Assembly (NCBI GenBank): GCA_030848545.1
Contig: JAVDCA010000002.1
Coordinates: 248,001 to 312,000 of the forward strand
Direction: 5' to 3'
Source: Astrobacterium formosum
Lineage (GTDB): Bacteria; Pseudomonadota; Alphaproteobacteria; Rhizobiales; Xanthobacteraceae
Length of the DNA stretch: 64,000 bases
Shown: piece by piece, positions 7,129-15,822 of the stretch
How positions within the stretch are numbered: position 1 is the stretch's first letter
Layout of the letters: every line of letters starts with the position of its first letter
Made by a program: the position numbers and the translations under genes
Notes under the pieces: model-generated
Database searches by the model: none
Told to the model about the DNA's origin: nothing
The model's input: only the letters and a program-made list of their open reading frames with translations

Positions 7129-8670
7129 TCAATGCGCCTTCATGGGCGCCGACTGCTTTTCGCGCCGGCGCTGCACCGAGGACGGGATCTTCATCGCCTC
7201 GCGATACTTGGCGACGGTGCGCCGGGCGATGTCGATGCCGGCACCGCGCAGTCTGTCCACGATGGTGTCGTCGGAGAGGACGTCGGTGGCGCTCTCGGCG
7301 TCGATCATCTGCTTGATGCGGTGGCGCACGGCTTCCGCCGAATGGGCCTCGCCGCCGTCGGAGGACGAGATCGACGAGGTGAAGAAATACTTGAGTTCGA
7401 AAATGCCGCGGTTGGTCGCCATGTATTTGTTGGCGGTGACCCGCGACACGGTCGATTCGTGCATCCCGATGGCGTCGGCGACCGTCTTGAGATTGAGGGG
7501 CTTGAGGTGCTGGACCCCGTGGGCGAAGAAGCCGTCCTGCTGGCGCACGATCTCAGTCGACACCTTCAGGATCGTCTTGGCCCGCTGGTCGAGGGCGCGC
7601 ATCAGCCAGGTGGCGTTCTGCATGCACTCGTTGAGATAGCTCTTGTCGGTGCCCTTGGCGGTCTTCGCCACCTCGGCGAAATAGGTCTGGTCGACCAGCA
7701 CTTTCGGCAGCGTGTCGGAATTGAGCTCGACCGTCCAGGTGCCGTCGGCGCGCCCGCGCACGAACACGTCCGGCACCACCGGCTGCACCACCGTCGACCC
7801 GAAGGCGAGGCCCGGCTTGGGATTGAGGGCGCGGATCTCGGCGATCATGTCGGCGAGATCCTCGTCGTCGACCCCGCACAGCTTCTTCAGATGGGCGGAC
7901 TCGCGCTTCGCCAGCATGTCCAGATGGGCGACCAGGATCTGCATGGCGGGATCGTAGCGGTCGCGCTCGCGCAGCTGGATCGCCAGGCATTCGGCGAGAT
8001 TTCTCGCGCACACGCCGGCGGGATCGAAGGTCTGCAGGGTCGCCAGCACCTTTTCCACCAGGGTCACGGTGGCGCCGAGCTTGTCGGCGAGCTCGACGAT
8101 GTCGACGGCGAGATAGCCGGATTCGTCGACGAGGTCGATCAGGTGCTGGCCGATGATGCGCTCGACCGGATCGTTGATGGCGAGACTGAGCTGGTCGGCC
8201 AGATGGCTCGACAGCGTCGTCTCCGAGGTCACGAAGGCTTCGAGATTGTACTCGCCGTCGTCGCGGCCGCCCGAGCCGACGCTCGCCCATTCCGAATAGG
8301 GGGCGGGCTCGGCGGCGGCCCGCGCCGGCGCCTCGGCATCCGGAAAGACGTTTTCCAGGCTGGTGTCGAGCCGGTCCTCGATGGTCGAGCGGCTCACTTC
8401 CAGTTCCTGGCCGAGCCAGTCGCCCGACTTGGCGTCGCCGCCATCGGCGTCGCCATTGTGGTTGCTCTCGGCCGCCTCGGCGGCGGCCGGCTCCGCCGGA
8501 CCGCCATCGTCATTGGCGCGTTCCAACAGCGGATTGCGCTCCAGTTCGGCCTCCACATAAGCGTTGAGGTCGAGATTGGAGAGCTGCAGGAGCTTGATGG
8601 CCTGCATCAGCTGTGGCGTCATGACGAGCGCCTGGCTGGTGCGGAGCAGTAGCTTTTGAGTGAGTGCCAT
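7129..8670 (-). CDS. rpoN: RNA polymerase sigma-54 factor
   Basis: Sigma-54 directs RNA polymerase to -24/-12 promoters and needs an AAA+ activator. It governs nitrogen, flagellar and transport genes. The 513-residue product has the activator-interacting region I (LRTSQALVMTPQLMQAIKLL and ELERNPLLE), an acidic alanine-rich linker, a core-binding domain and the DNA-binding part. Near the end lies the RpoN box ARRTVAKYREAMKIP. In related genomes lptB usually sits directly upstream and raiA and ptsN downstream. Here a divergent LTXXQ gene separates it from lptB, and a repeat then a CoA-transferase gene follow. Confidence 0.97.
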   Translation of the reverse strand: MALTQKLLLRTSQALVMTPQLMQAIKLLQLSNLDLNAYVEAELERNPLLERANDDGGPAEPAAAEAAESNHNGDADGGDAKSGDWLGQELEVSRSTIEDRLDTSLENVFPDAEAPARAAAEPAPYSEWASVGSGGRDDGEYNLEAFVTSETTLSSHLADQLSLAINDPVERIIGQHLIDLVDESGYLAVDIVELADKLGATVTLVEKVLATLQTFDPAGVCARNLAECLAIQLRERDRYDPAMQILVAHLDMLAKRESAHLKKLCGVDDEDLADMIAEIRALNPKPGLAFGSTVVQPVVPDVFVRGRADGTWTVELNSDTLPKVLVDQTYFAEVAKTAKGTDKSYLNECMQNATWLMRALDQRAKTILKVSTEIVRQQDGFFAHGVQHLKPLNLKTVADAIGMHESTVSRVTANKYMATNRGIFELKYFFTSSISSSDGGEAHSAEAVRHRIKQMIDAESATDVLSDDTIVDRLRGAGIDIARRTVAKYREAMKIPSSVQRRREKQSAPMKAH

Positions 8671-8947
8671 AGCCGACGATAAAGTTGGTCCGCTTCTTGC
8701 TTAGTCGGTTTGCGGCCGCGTGTACATCGGTCTTTGGCGGAATGGTTGAGGCAGTTCGGCCGGCGGGCGCGACCGCCCATTTTTGCGGGCGGCGGGCAGG
8801 CGGATTCGGTGTCCGGCAAACTGCCCCTCCGGTGAGAGATCCGGCGAGAGAACGGTGACGGAACTTTTGTGCCGACCAGCGACTTGACGGCGGGAAGTCA
8901 CGCGAAGTCAATTGCCGGGCATCGCCAGCGGGATGCGGGAGGATCGC

Positions 8948-10144
8948 ATGGGCCGCACAGGCTGTTTCCTCGTCGGTGTCATGGCCGCGGGTTTTGCGAC
9001 GGTCGCCATGCTGGCACCGTCGGAAGCGCGGCCACGCTTCGGTCCGCGCGCCGTGTTCGGCATTCTGGGCGCCCCCTTGGGGATGTTCAGGCGCGTCATT
9101 CGGCCGCGCGTCCACCGCCCCCACCCTTATCCCCATGCGGGCCGCTCGCGCGCCCTCACCCGTGCGGCCCGCCCCGGCGCCGCCCTGGCGCTGGCGGTAC
9201 CGACCGCGTGGGCCGGATCTCTGTTCTGGCCCCACGGCTTCGGCGACGCCGCCGCCTACGCGGTGGGCGAGCCAAGGGCCGCGGCGCGGTTCTGGGGCGG
9301 CGGCTTCGCCGACGTCCTCGCCGGCCTGGTGGCGCCGGCGGTTCCGGAGGCCAAGGTCGAGAGCAGGCGCCGCGGCGTCGCCGCCGCACGCCTCGCCGAA
9401 GGAGAGACCACCGGCGCCGCCGCGACGCCGCCTTCGGCCACCTGTCCGGCATCCGACGTCGATGCCCTGACGGCGCTCGCCCGCCGCCTCGAAGAGCGGC
9501 TCGCCCCCAAGCCGGGCCAGGAGGCCGTCTTCGCGGCATTCCGCCAGGCCCTTGCCACGGCCGGCGAGGATCTTGGCGACAGTTGCCCGCCGGCCGCATC
9601 CGACGACGCCCCGGCCAGCACGCCGGCGCGGCTCGCCGCCATGCGGGAACGCCTGTGGGCAATCCAGTCGGCCGCGCTGGCGTTGCGAGGGCCCTTCGCG
9701 GACCTCTACGACGCTCTCGACGATACCCAGAAGAAAACGCTCGACGGCGTCATCGCCCTCGCCCCAGCAGCCGACGCCGCCAAGATGGCGCGGCGCGGCG
9801 AAGCTCCGGTGATCGCCGCACAGATCTGCCACATGCAGGCGCAGGCCGCCGCCGAGCGCACGGCCACGCGCATCCGCGCCGCCGTCACGCTCACGCCCGG
9901 GCAGGAAGCACCGTTCCGGACCCTGACCGAGACATCGGCCGGCATGGCCAAACTCGCGGTTGCGTCCTGCCCGGCCGAGCCGCCGGGAAGCGCGCTCGCC
10001 CGCTTCGACGCCGTCCTCTCCCGCCTCGACGCCATGCTCTACGCGATCGTCGTCGTGGCGACGCCCCTCGACGTTTTTTACGGCAGCCTGAGCGAAGAGC
10101 AGAAGGCGCGCTTCGATGCCTTGGGGGGACGGGTGGAATCGTAG
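8948..10144 (+). CDS. LTXXQ (Spy/CpxP-like) family secreted protein
   Basis: The product has 398 residues. ATG 8948 is chosen for its strong site GGGAGGA at 8937-8943 and because it starts a signal peptide (CFLVGVMAAGFATVAMLAPSEARP). After an Arg/His-rich proline region, two similar helical blocks appear. One contains LAPKPGQEAVFAAFRQAL and DDTQKKTLDGV; the other contains TLTPGQEAPFRTL and SLSEEQKARFDALG. Each block holds an LTxxQ-like motif pair and a CP-type cysteine (DSCPP, ASCPAEPP). Spy-type proteins are periplasmic chaperones or metal-stress sensors; the role here is not established. It sits divergently between lptB and rpoN, which are neighbours in relatives, so it was probably inserted there. 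Confidence 0.75.
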   Translation: MGRTGCFLVGVMAAGFATVAMLAPSEARPRFGPRAVFGILGAPLGMFRRVIRPRVHRPHPYPHAGRSRALTRAARPGAALALAVPTAWAGSLFWPHGFGDAAAYAVGEPRAAARFWGGGFADVLAGLVAPAVPEAKVESRRRGVAAARLAEGETTGAAATPPSATCPASDVDALTALARRLEERLAPKPGQEAVFAAFRQALATAGEDLGDSCPPAASDDAPASTPARLAAMRERLWAIQSAALALRGPFADLYDALDDTQKKTLDGVIALAPAADAAKMARRGEAPVIAAQICHMQAQAAAERTATRIRAAVTLTPGQEAPFRTLTETSAGMAKLAVASCPAEPPGSALARFDAVLSRLDAMLYAIVVVATPLDVFYGSLSEEQKARFDALGGRVES

Positions 10145-10181
10145 GGGCGGCCTGCAGGCCTCGTCAGCACTCCGCCCCCGG

Positions 10182-10210
10182 CCTCACGGTGAGGAGCGCG
10201 TCTCGAACCA
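10182..10210. repeat. Family B repeat fragment
   Basis: The sequence GGTGAGGAGCGCGTCTCGAA matches one arm of the family B elements at 1521-1630 and 52411-52502, but the opposing arm is missing. It lies between the LTXXQ gene and lptB in a 188-base gap with no gene. Confidence 0.5.
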
Positions 10211-10332
10211 TGTGGCCCGCGCCCCTCCGCAGGCTGCGCCGCGTGCGCCTGAACCGTGATCGCCGGTCGTGCGGTGAAAGACCGCAAGGAGCTTAGCGGT
10301 CTGGTCATCGAGGGCCAACCGCCTCGCGCCCC

Positions 10333-11379
10333 TCACATCCTGAACTCTTCGCCTAGATACAGCCTTCGCACATCCGGGTTGTTGACGATGTCGTCGGCCT
10401 GGCCCTCCATCAGCACTTCGCCCGAATAGATGATGTAGGCGCGGTCGGTGAGGCCCAATGTCTCGCGGACATTGTGGTCGGTGATGAGGACGCCGATGCC
10501 GCGGGCGGTGAGGTGGCGCACCAAGGCCTGGATGTCGCCGACCGCGATCGGGTCGATGCCGGCGAAGGGCTCGTCGAGCAGCATGTAGTTGGGCCGCGTC
10601 GCCAGCGCGCGGGCGATCTCGACGCGGCGGCGCTCGCCGCCCGAGAGCGCGATGGAGGGCGACTTGCGCAGCCGCGTGATGTTGAACTCGTCGAGGAGCG
10701 CGTCGAGCTCGCGCTCGCGCTTCTTCTTGTCGGGCTCGACCACTTCGAGCACGGCGCGGATGTTGTCCTCCACATTGAGGCCGCGGAAGATCGACGCCTC
10801 CTGGGGCAGGTAGCCGATGCCGAGGCGGGCGCGCTGGTACATGGGCAGCTTGGTGACGTCGTAGCCGTCGAGCCCGATCGTGCCCTTGTCGGCCTTGATG
10901 AGGCCGGTGATCATGTAGAATACCGTCGTCTTGCCGGCGCCGTTCGGGCCCAGGAGGCCGACGGCCTCGCCGCGCTGGACGTAGAGGCTCACGCCCTTGA
11001 CGACCTTGCGGCCGACGAAACTCTTCTCCACCGCGTGGACGGCAAGGTAGCCGTGCGCCTCGGCGCGGCCGGCGCTCTCGTGCGGCCGCTGCGGCTCGGC
11101 CTGATAGCGCGGCTCCGGCTCGTAGCGGACTTCCGGTTCGTAGCGCGCCTGGGGGTCGTAGCCGGGGTTGGGTTCGCGCGTTGATTCCCTTGTGAGGTCC
11201 CTTGCGGGCTCGCGCGCCGGCTCCTGCCGCTGCGCCGTGCGGGCGGCCGCACGGCCGGCCTTAACCGGCTCGACCTGCATGGTCACCGGCTCGGCACGCA
11301 TGTTGAGCAGCGCGGCGGCGGTGCGCGATTTCGGCTTGCGAGCGCCGCCGCGGCGAAACCAGGCGAACAGGTCGATCAC
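10333..11379 (-). CDS. lptB: LptB, lipopolysaccharide transport ATPase with long N-terminal extension
   Basis: LptB powers extraction of lipopolysaccharide from the inner membrane with LptF and LptG. The 348-residue product contains a complete ATPase of about 240 residues. Its motifs are Walker A GPNGAGKTT, the LptB-typical YLPQEASIFRGL Q-loop region, signature LSGGERRR, Walker B YMLLDEPFAGIDP and H-loop LITDHNVRETL. It is preceded by about 108 residues of low-complexity sequence rich in Arg, Glu and Pro. This includes imperfect repeats (ARYEPEVRYEPEPRYQAEP). Such extensions occur in some relatives and are probably disordered. It follows lptA on the same strand after 88 bases. Confidence 0.95.
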   Translation of the reverse strand: MIDLFAWFRRGGARKPKSRTAAALLNMRAEPVTMQVEPVKAGRAAARTAQRQEPAREPARDLTRESTREPNPGYDPQARYEPEVRYEPEPRYQAEPQRPHESAGRAEAHGYLAVHAVEKSFVGRKVVKGVSLYVQRGEAVGLLGPNGAGKTTVFYMITGLIKADKGTIGLDGYDVTKLPMYQRARLGIGYLPQEASIFRGLNVEDNIRAVLEVVEPDKKKRERELDALLDEFNITRLRKSPSIALSGGERRRVEIARALATRPNYMLLDEPFAGIDPIAVGDIQALVRHLTARGIGVLITDHNVRETLGLTDRAYIIYSGEVLMEGQADDIVNNPDVRRLYLGEEFRM

Positions 11380-11467
11380 GAAAGCCTCGGCGCCCGGATG
11401 CGGGCCGCGACACCCCGGGGACGGTTGATAGTGGGTTGCGAGGGGGCTTTCAACCGCGCCGGTCCGC

Positions 11468-12181
11468 TCAATAGAGGCCCGCCGGCGCGCCGCCCTGGGA
11501 CCGCGCCGGATGGCGCCCCGCCGCCGTACCGCCGTTCTGACGGGCGTCGGGCTTGTGATCCGGTTTGGCCTCGGACTTGCCGTCCGATTTGGCGCCGCCC
11601 GCCGCCGGGCCCGAATTGGGGTTAATGATCGCCGACACGACGCAACGCTTGGAAGGATTGTTGTCGCATTCGACGCGCGACACGCCGGTCGTCAGATTGA
11701 CCACCAGCCGGTCGCCCTTGATGGCATTCGGCCCCTGGGAGATCAGGACGTTGCCGATCAGCGTCACGGTGTTCGCCTTCATGTCGAAGATGCCGTTGTC
11801 GCCGGTCGCCTTCTGGTCCTTCTGGACCACGATGACGTCGCCCTTGGCCTCCAGGCGCCGGATCGACTGCTTGCCGCCGCCCGGCGCCACCGGGGTCGCG
11901 GTCTTCATGGCGTTCGGCTCCGAATCCTGGTCGTAGAAGACCACCAGGGTCTTGCAGGTCAGCGTCGTGTCGCCCTGCACCAGTTTGACGTTGCCCCCGA
12001 AGGTGGCGACCTTCTGCTTGTCGCGCACTTCCAGGGTCGCGGCATCGATCTTCACCGGCTCGTTGCGGTTCTGGGAAAACCCCTGCAGGGCGTTGGGGGG
12101 CGCGGTCTGTGCCGCGGCGGCGCCGGCGAGCACGACGGCGAACAGGACCGCGACGGCGAAGCGGGCGAACGGCGCGGTCAT
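11468..12181 (-). CDS. lptA: LptA, periplasmic lipopolysaccharide transport protein
   Basis: LptA forms the beta-jelly-roll bridge that carries lipopolysaccharide across the periplasm. The 237-residue product has a signal peptide (FAVAVLFAVVLAGAAAAQ) and OstA-type sequence. That includes PVKIDAATLEVRDKQKVATF, GNVKLVQGDTTLTCKTLVV, VKATGDNGIFDMKANTVTL-like text and GDRLVVNLTTGVSRVE. A C-terminal tail of about 40 residues is rich in Gly, Lys, Asp and Pro and is probably flexible. The ATG overlaps the lptC stop by four bases (ATGA), showing coupling with lptC. Confidence 0.94.
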   Translation of the reverse strand: MTAPFARFAVAVLFAVVLAGAAAAQTAPPNALQGFSQNRNEPVKIDAATLEVRDKQKVATFGGNVKLVQGDTTLTCKTLVVFYDQDSEPNAMKTATPVAPGGGKQSIRRLEAKGDVIVVQKDQKATGDNGIFDMKANTVTLIGNVLISQGPNAIKGDRLVVNLTTGVSRVECDNNPSKRCVVSAIINPNSGPAAGGAKSDGKSEAKPDHKPDARQNGGTAAGRHPARSQGGAPAGLY

Positions 12182-12918
12182 TCTTCGGCCTTTCCACTGC
12201 CGCTGCCGGTTTGGTCGCCACTGCCGGGCGTCCCGAGCTGCATGTTCATGATCACGCCGCCCCCGAACAGGACCACGTCGCCGCTGTTGGTGACCACGAT
12301 ATTGTTGGCGTCCAGCGTGCCGTTGAGCATTTCCACCTTGACGGGGCGATCGGAGGTGATGCGCCCTTCCTTGATGTCCACATTGGCCTCTTCGAGCCGG
12401 CCCGTATAACCGCCGCTCGACGACAGCACGATCCGGTCCTTGAGGCGGAGGACATCGGCCTTGGTGTCGTAGACGCCGGTCGCGGCTTCCAGGCGCAGCG
12501 TCGCGGCGTCGCGCATGGTCACCCGCGCCCGGATGGTCGTCAATTCCAGCACTCCAGGCTTGGCGATGTCCTGCGCCGCCGTGGCGGCGGTGACCTCGTA
12601 GGGACGGGAGTCGCGCGTGTAGCCGGCGAGCCGCGGCGCCTCCATGGTGATCTTGGTGCCGGAGACGATCAGCCGGCCGGGATCCACCGGCAGCTTGGCG
12701 AGCGTCCGGAACGGATTGAAGTAGATGACGCCCAGGATGACGGCGAGGCCGAGACCGATGCCGACCGGAATCGCAAGACGCAGGAACCGCACCAGGCGGC
12801 TGTGGCGGCGCGCCTTGCGGAACAAGCGATCGCTGTCCTCCCGGCCCCCACCTCGGTACAGCCGGCCGGTTCGATCGTCGAGGGTCGATATGGCAGTCAG
12901 ATGCCCATCCCAGACCAT
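12178..12918 (-). CDS. lptC: LptC, inner-membrane lipopolysaccharide export protein
   Basis: LptC is a single-pass membrane protein that receives lipopolysaccharide from LptBFG and passes it to LptA. The 246-residue product has a basic N-terminal tail (FRKARRHSRLVRFLR) and one membrane segment (AIPVGIGLGLAVILGVIYF). A periplasmic OstA-like domain follows, with SGTKITMEAPRLAGYTRDS, GVYDTKADVLRLKD and SDRPVKVEMLNGTLDANN. The downstream ATGA overlap couples it to lptA. The upstream gap to the RNase D-like gene is 146 bases. Confidence 0.93.
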   Translation of the reverse strand: MVWDGHLTAISTLDDRTGRLYRGGGREDSDRLFRKARRHSRLVRFLRLAIPVGIGLGLAVILGVIYFNPFRTLAKLPVDPGRLIVSGTKITMEAPRLAGYTRDSRPYEVTAATAAQDIAKPGVLELTTIRARVTMRDAATLRLEAATGVYDTKADVLRLKDRIVLSSSGGYTGRLEEANVDIKEGRITSDRPVKVEMLNGTLDANNIVVTNSGDVVLFGGGVIMNMQLGTPGSGDQTGSGSGKAEE

Positions 12919-13064
12919 GGCTGCATCGATCGCGAGCCGTGTTCACTCATCCTACGATGCCGCAGTCGAAATTCGTCTGTGAATATGGCCTGCACGGGGC
13001 AGGCCACCAGTGCGTTTGTTTCCCAAGTTTGCTGCGAACTCCGGGCGCCGCACAACCTTTCCGT

Positions 13065-13679
13065 TCAGGAGTGCGCGAATATGTCCTCCTCGTCCCAGCC
13101 GGCGAGGTCGAGCCGGGCGCGAACCGGAAGGAACCCGAAGCAGGCGGCGGCGATGTCCGAGCGGCCCTCGCGGGCCAGCATGACGTCGAGCTTTTCCTTC
13201 AGGGCGTGCAGGTGGAGGACATCGGAGGCCGCGTAGGCGACCTGGGCGTCGGAAAGTTCCTCCGCGCCCCAGTCCGACGACTGCTGCTGCTTGGACAGGT
13301 CGACGCCAAGAACCTCGCGCACCAGGTCCTTGAGACCGTGCTTGTCCGTGTAGGTGCGGGTCAGCCGCGAGGCGATCTTGGTGCAATAGACCGGCGCCGG
13401 CATGATCCCGAAGCTGTTGAACAGCACCGCGACGTCGAAGCGGGCAAAATGGAAGATCTTGGTCCGGGCCGGGTCGGCGAGGAGTGCCTCGATATTGGGC
13501 GCCCGCTTGGCGCCGGCCGGGATCTGCACCACATCGGCGCTGCCGTCGCCGGGCGACAGCTGGACGACGCACAAGCGGTCGCGGTGCGGCTTGAGGCCCA
13601 TGGTCTCGGTGTCGATCGCCACCGATCCGGAATAGTGGGCGAGATCGGGCAGATCGCCCCGATGCAACCGAATGGTCAT
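13065..13679 (-). CDS. rnd: RNase D-like 3'-5' exonuclease (short form)
   Basis: This is a DEDD-family exonuclease of 204 residues that trims RNA 3' ends. The catalytic motifs are visible: AIDTETMGL (Asp and Glu of motif I), FHFARFDVAVLFN (motif II Asp) and AYAASDVLHL (motif III Tyr and Asp, the DEDDy type). It lacks the HRDC domain of E. coli RNase D, so it is the short alphaproteobacterial version that usually lies upstream of lptC. The ATG at 13679 is chosen because MTIRLHRGDLPDLAHY is the normal family start. It is transcribed divergently from the first xdhA copy. Confidence 0.9.
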   Translation of the reverse strand: MTIRLHRGDLPDLAHYSGSVAIDTETMGLKPHRDRLCVVQLSPGDGSADVVQIPAGAKRAPNIEALLADPARTKIFHFARFDVAVLFNSFGIMPAPVYCTKIASRLTRTYTDKHGLKDLVREVLGVDLSKQQQSSDWGAEELSDAQVAYAASDVLHLHALKEKLDVMLAREGRSDIAAACFGFLPVRARLDLAGWDEEDIFAHS

Positions 13680-13762
13680 GTGTCGGTACTCCGGCCCGGA
13701 CCTGCGCTCCCCGAGGCGCCGCCGGGCGATGTCCTTGGTTTTTAATCGGATTATTTTCCGTA

Positions 13763-13803
13763 ATTGGCGCTGGTGTAGCATACGCGCCGACGAGGTCAAT
13801 CGC
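13763..13803 (+). promoter_or_regulatory. Upstream segment shared by both xdhA copies, first copy
   Basis: GGCGCTGGTGTAGCATACGC with GCCGACGAGGTC at this position matches GGCGCTGGTGCAGCACAAGG with GCCGACAAGGTC at 15739-15780, upstream of the second xdhA copy. It is likely a remnant of the duplication and may carry the promoter. No clear -35/-10 pair was identified. Confidence 0.45.
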
Positions 13804-13903
13804 GCCGGTGGCCAGGGATTCCCGTGTCGCTAAACTCGCTTCCAGGTTGTTGACAGGACCTCCACTCTGGTTTCCGGCGTTTTGTGAACATGTGGCGGAT
13901 GGC

Positions 13904-15478
13904 ATGGCGCTGAACTTCATCCTCAACGGAAAGCCGCGGGCCGAAACCGTGCGACCGACCATGACGGTGCTCGACTGGCTGCGCGGCGAGGCCCGCCTGA
14001 CCGGCACCAAGGAAGGCTGCGCCGAGGGCGACTGCGGCGCCTGCACGATTTTGGTGGCGCGGCCGGGGCACGACGGCATCGAAACGCCCGACGATCTTGC
14101 GTCGGCATCTCCCCACGGTTCCCTCCCCCCTTGCGGGGGAGGGGCGGGGAGGGGGGTCGCCACGAATTCAGAGCCCGGAACCACCCCCCTCCCCAGCCCT
14201 CCCCCGCAAGGGGGGAGGGAGCATACGGAGAGTGGCGCGACGCCATACCAAAACCCAAAACCCCGCTGGCAGGCGGTCAATTCCTGCCTGATGACCATGG
14301 GGCAGCTCGATGGCTGCGCGGTCCTCACCATCGAGGGCGTGGCGCCGGCGGGCGCCCTGAACGCCGTGCAGCAGGCCATGCTCGATGCCGACGCCACCCA
14401 GTGCGGCTTCTGCACGCCCGGTTTCGTGATGGCGATCACCGACCTCGCCCAGGACGGCCCGCCGCCGGCCGACGCCAAGTTCGATGCCAATATCCATGAG
14501 GCGCTCGCCGGCAATCTGTGCCGCTGCACCGGCTACCGGGCCATCATGGAGGCCTGCCGGACCCTGCCGGCGATGCCCTTGCGGGCCCCGGCGCTGCCGC
14601 CACGCAGCACCGTGCACAGCACGGACGGCGAGACATATTTCGCTCCCACGCGCCTATCAGACCTCCTGGACCTGCGTGCCCGCCACCCCGACGCCGTGCT
14701 CATCGCCGGCGGCACCGATCTGGGACTGCGCCTCACCAAGGGTGGCGAGCGCTGGCCGCTGGTCCTTGCGACCGGCGCCATCGCCGAACTGCGCCGGGTC
14801 ACGGACGACGGCGAAGCAATCAGGGTCGGTGCCGCGGCGACCTACGCGGACGCCCTGCCGGCGCTGGAGCGGCGCATTCCGGCTTTTGCGGCGCTCATGC
14901 GCCGTCTCGGTTCGCGCCAGATCCGCCATCTCGGCACACTGGCGGGCAATCTCGCCAATGCTTCGCCCATCGGCGACACCTTGCCCTGCCTCATGGCACT
15001 CGCCGCGCAGGTCCGGCTCGCCTCGGTCCGGGGCGAACGCATGGTTGCGGTCGAGGATTTCGTCACCGGCTACCGCAAGACGGTGCTCGCCGCCGACGAG
15101 GTCATCACCCGCATCGACATCCCGGTGCCGCCGGTCGAGGTGCGCTTCGCGGTCTACAAACTGTCGAAACGCTTTGACCAGGACATTTCCACGGTGGTGG
15201 CCGCGTTCCTGGCCGAAGGGAACCGGCTGCGCGCCGCCTTCGGCGGCATGGCGGCCAAAGTGGAGCGCGCCCGAACCTTCGAAGCCGCATGGGCGGCGGG
15301 ACGGTGCGACGCGCTTTCGGTCACCGAACTCGAAACCCTTGTGAGGCGGGACTTCGCCCCGCTCAGCGACCACCGCGGCAGCGCCGCCTACCGGTGCCGC
15401 GCCGCCGCCGGGCTGATGCGCCGCTTCATCCTTGAAGCCGGCGGCGACACCGCGCCCCTGTCCCTTGAGGCGCTGTGA
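13904..15478 (+). CDS. xdhA: Xanthine dehydrogenase small subunit (FeS/FAD), copy 1, with repeat-derived insertion
   Basis: XdhA carries two [2Fe-2S] clusters and FAD and passes electrons from the molybdenum subunit to NAD. The 524-residue product has the plant-type cluster ligands C39, C44 and C47. The fourth ligand is C128 in VNSCLM, followed by the second cluster (ATQCGFCTPGFVM and GNLCRCTGYRAI). The FAD domain includes LIAGGTDLGLRLTKG and YKLSKRFDQD. Residues about 55-120 are encoded by a palindromic repeat and have no counterpart in the neighbouring copy, where the same cysteine spacing is 21 rather than 81. The frame is open throughout, so the gene may still be expressed. An upstream in-frame start at 13808 is less likely. 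Copy 2 follows after 344 bases. Confidence 0.88.
   Translation: MALNFILNGKPRAETVRPTMTVLDWLRGEARLTGTKEGCAEGDCGACTILVARPGHDGIETPDDLASASPHGSLPPCGGGAGRGVATNSEPGTTPLPSPPPQGGREHTESGATPYQNPKPRWQAVNSCLMTMGQLDGCAVLTIEGVAPAGALNAVQQAMLDADATQCGFCTPGFVMAITDLAQDGPPPADAKFDANIHEALAGNLCRCTGYRAIMEACRTLPAMPLRAPALPPRSTVHSTDGETYFAPTRLSDLLDLRARHPDAVLIAGGTDLGLRLTKGGERWPLVLATGAIAELRRVTDDGEAIRVGAAATYADALPALERRIPAFAALMRRLGSRQIRHLGTLAGNLANASPIGDTLPCLMALAAQVRLASVRGERMVAVEDFVTGYRKTVLAADEVITRIDIPVPPVEVRFAVYKLSKRFDQDISTVVAAFLAEGNRLRAAFGGMAAKVERARTFEAAWAAGRCDALSVTELETLVRRDFAPLSDHRGSAAYRCRAAAGLMRRFILEAGGDTAPLSLEAL
14119..14220. repeat. Family C-like palindromic repeat inserted in frame within xdhA copy 1
   Basis: The left arm CCCTTGCGGGGGAGGGGC is mirrored by the right arm CAGCCCTCCCCCGCAAGGG, with ACGAATTCAGAGCCCGGAA between. 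It has the same general design as the elements at 3554-3740 and 6868-7057 but different arms. It is translated as low-complexity text such as SLPPCGGGAGRGVA and PLPSPPPQGGREH. The insertion, with flanks at about 14066-14263, keeps the reading frame. Confidence 0.88.
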
Positions 15479-15527
15479 CAGAGCCGGGCGGTGCCAGCCC
15501 GATACCGAGGCCGGAGTCTTGATCCGC

Positions 15528-15627
15528 CCTCGTCCTGAGGAGGGCGCTCTTCGCGCCCGTCTCGAAGGGCGGGGGCGGCCCCCATCCTTCGAGACGCGCT
15601 CCAAGGGGAGCGCTCCTCAGGATGAGG
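15528..15627. repeat. Family B palindromic repeat, copy 2 (between xdhA copies)
   Basis: CCTCGTCCTGAGGAGGGCGC with CGTCTCGAAGGGCG on the left is mirrored by CCTTCGAGACGCGCTCC and GGAGCGCTCCTCAGGATGAG on the right. It is nearly identical to 1521-1630. The rest of the 344-base gap (15628-15822) holds the duplicated xdhA upstream segment and no gene. Confidence 0.88.
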
Positions 15628-15822
15628 CCGGGAGAGGCTGTTCGTTGGCCGTCCGACCTTCAAGCGAAATGCCGATAGGGACGGCGAATGCCGTATTGCG
15701 GGCCGGGCGGTGGACGACATAAGGAATTGGCTTCCGTATCCGGCGCTGGTGCAGCACAAGGGCCGACAAGGTCGAAGACCCCCGGCGGCCGGACCCTTTT
15801 CCTTCATCCCTAGGCGACCCGC

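Noticed and set aside
13808-13903. Upstream start of xdhA copy 1
   Set aside because: The extra 32 residues have no counterpart in copy 2, whose protein begins MALNFILNG as does this one from 13904.
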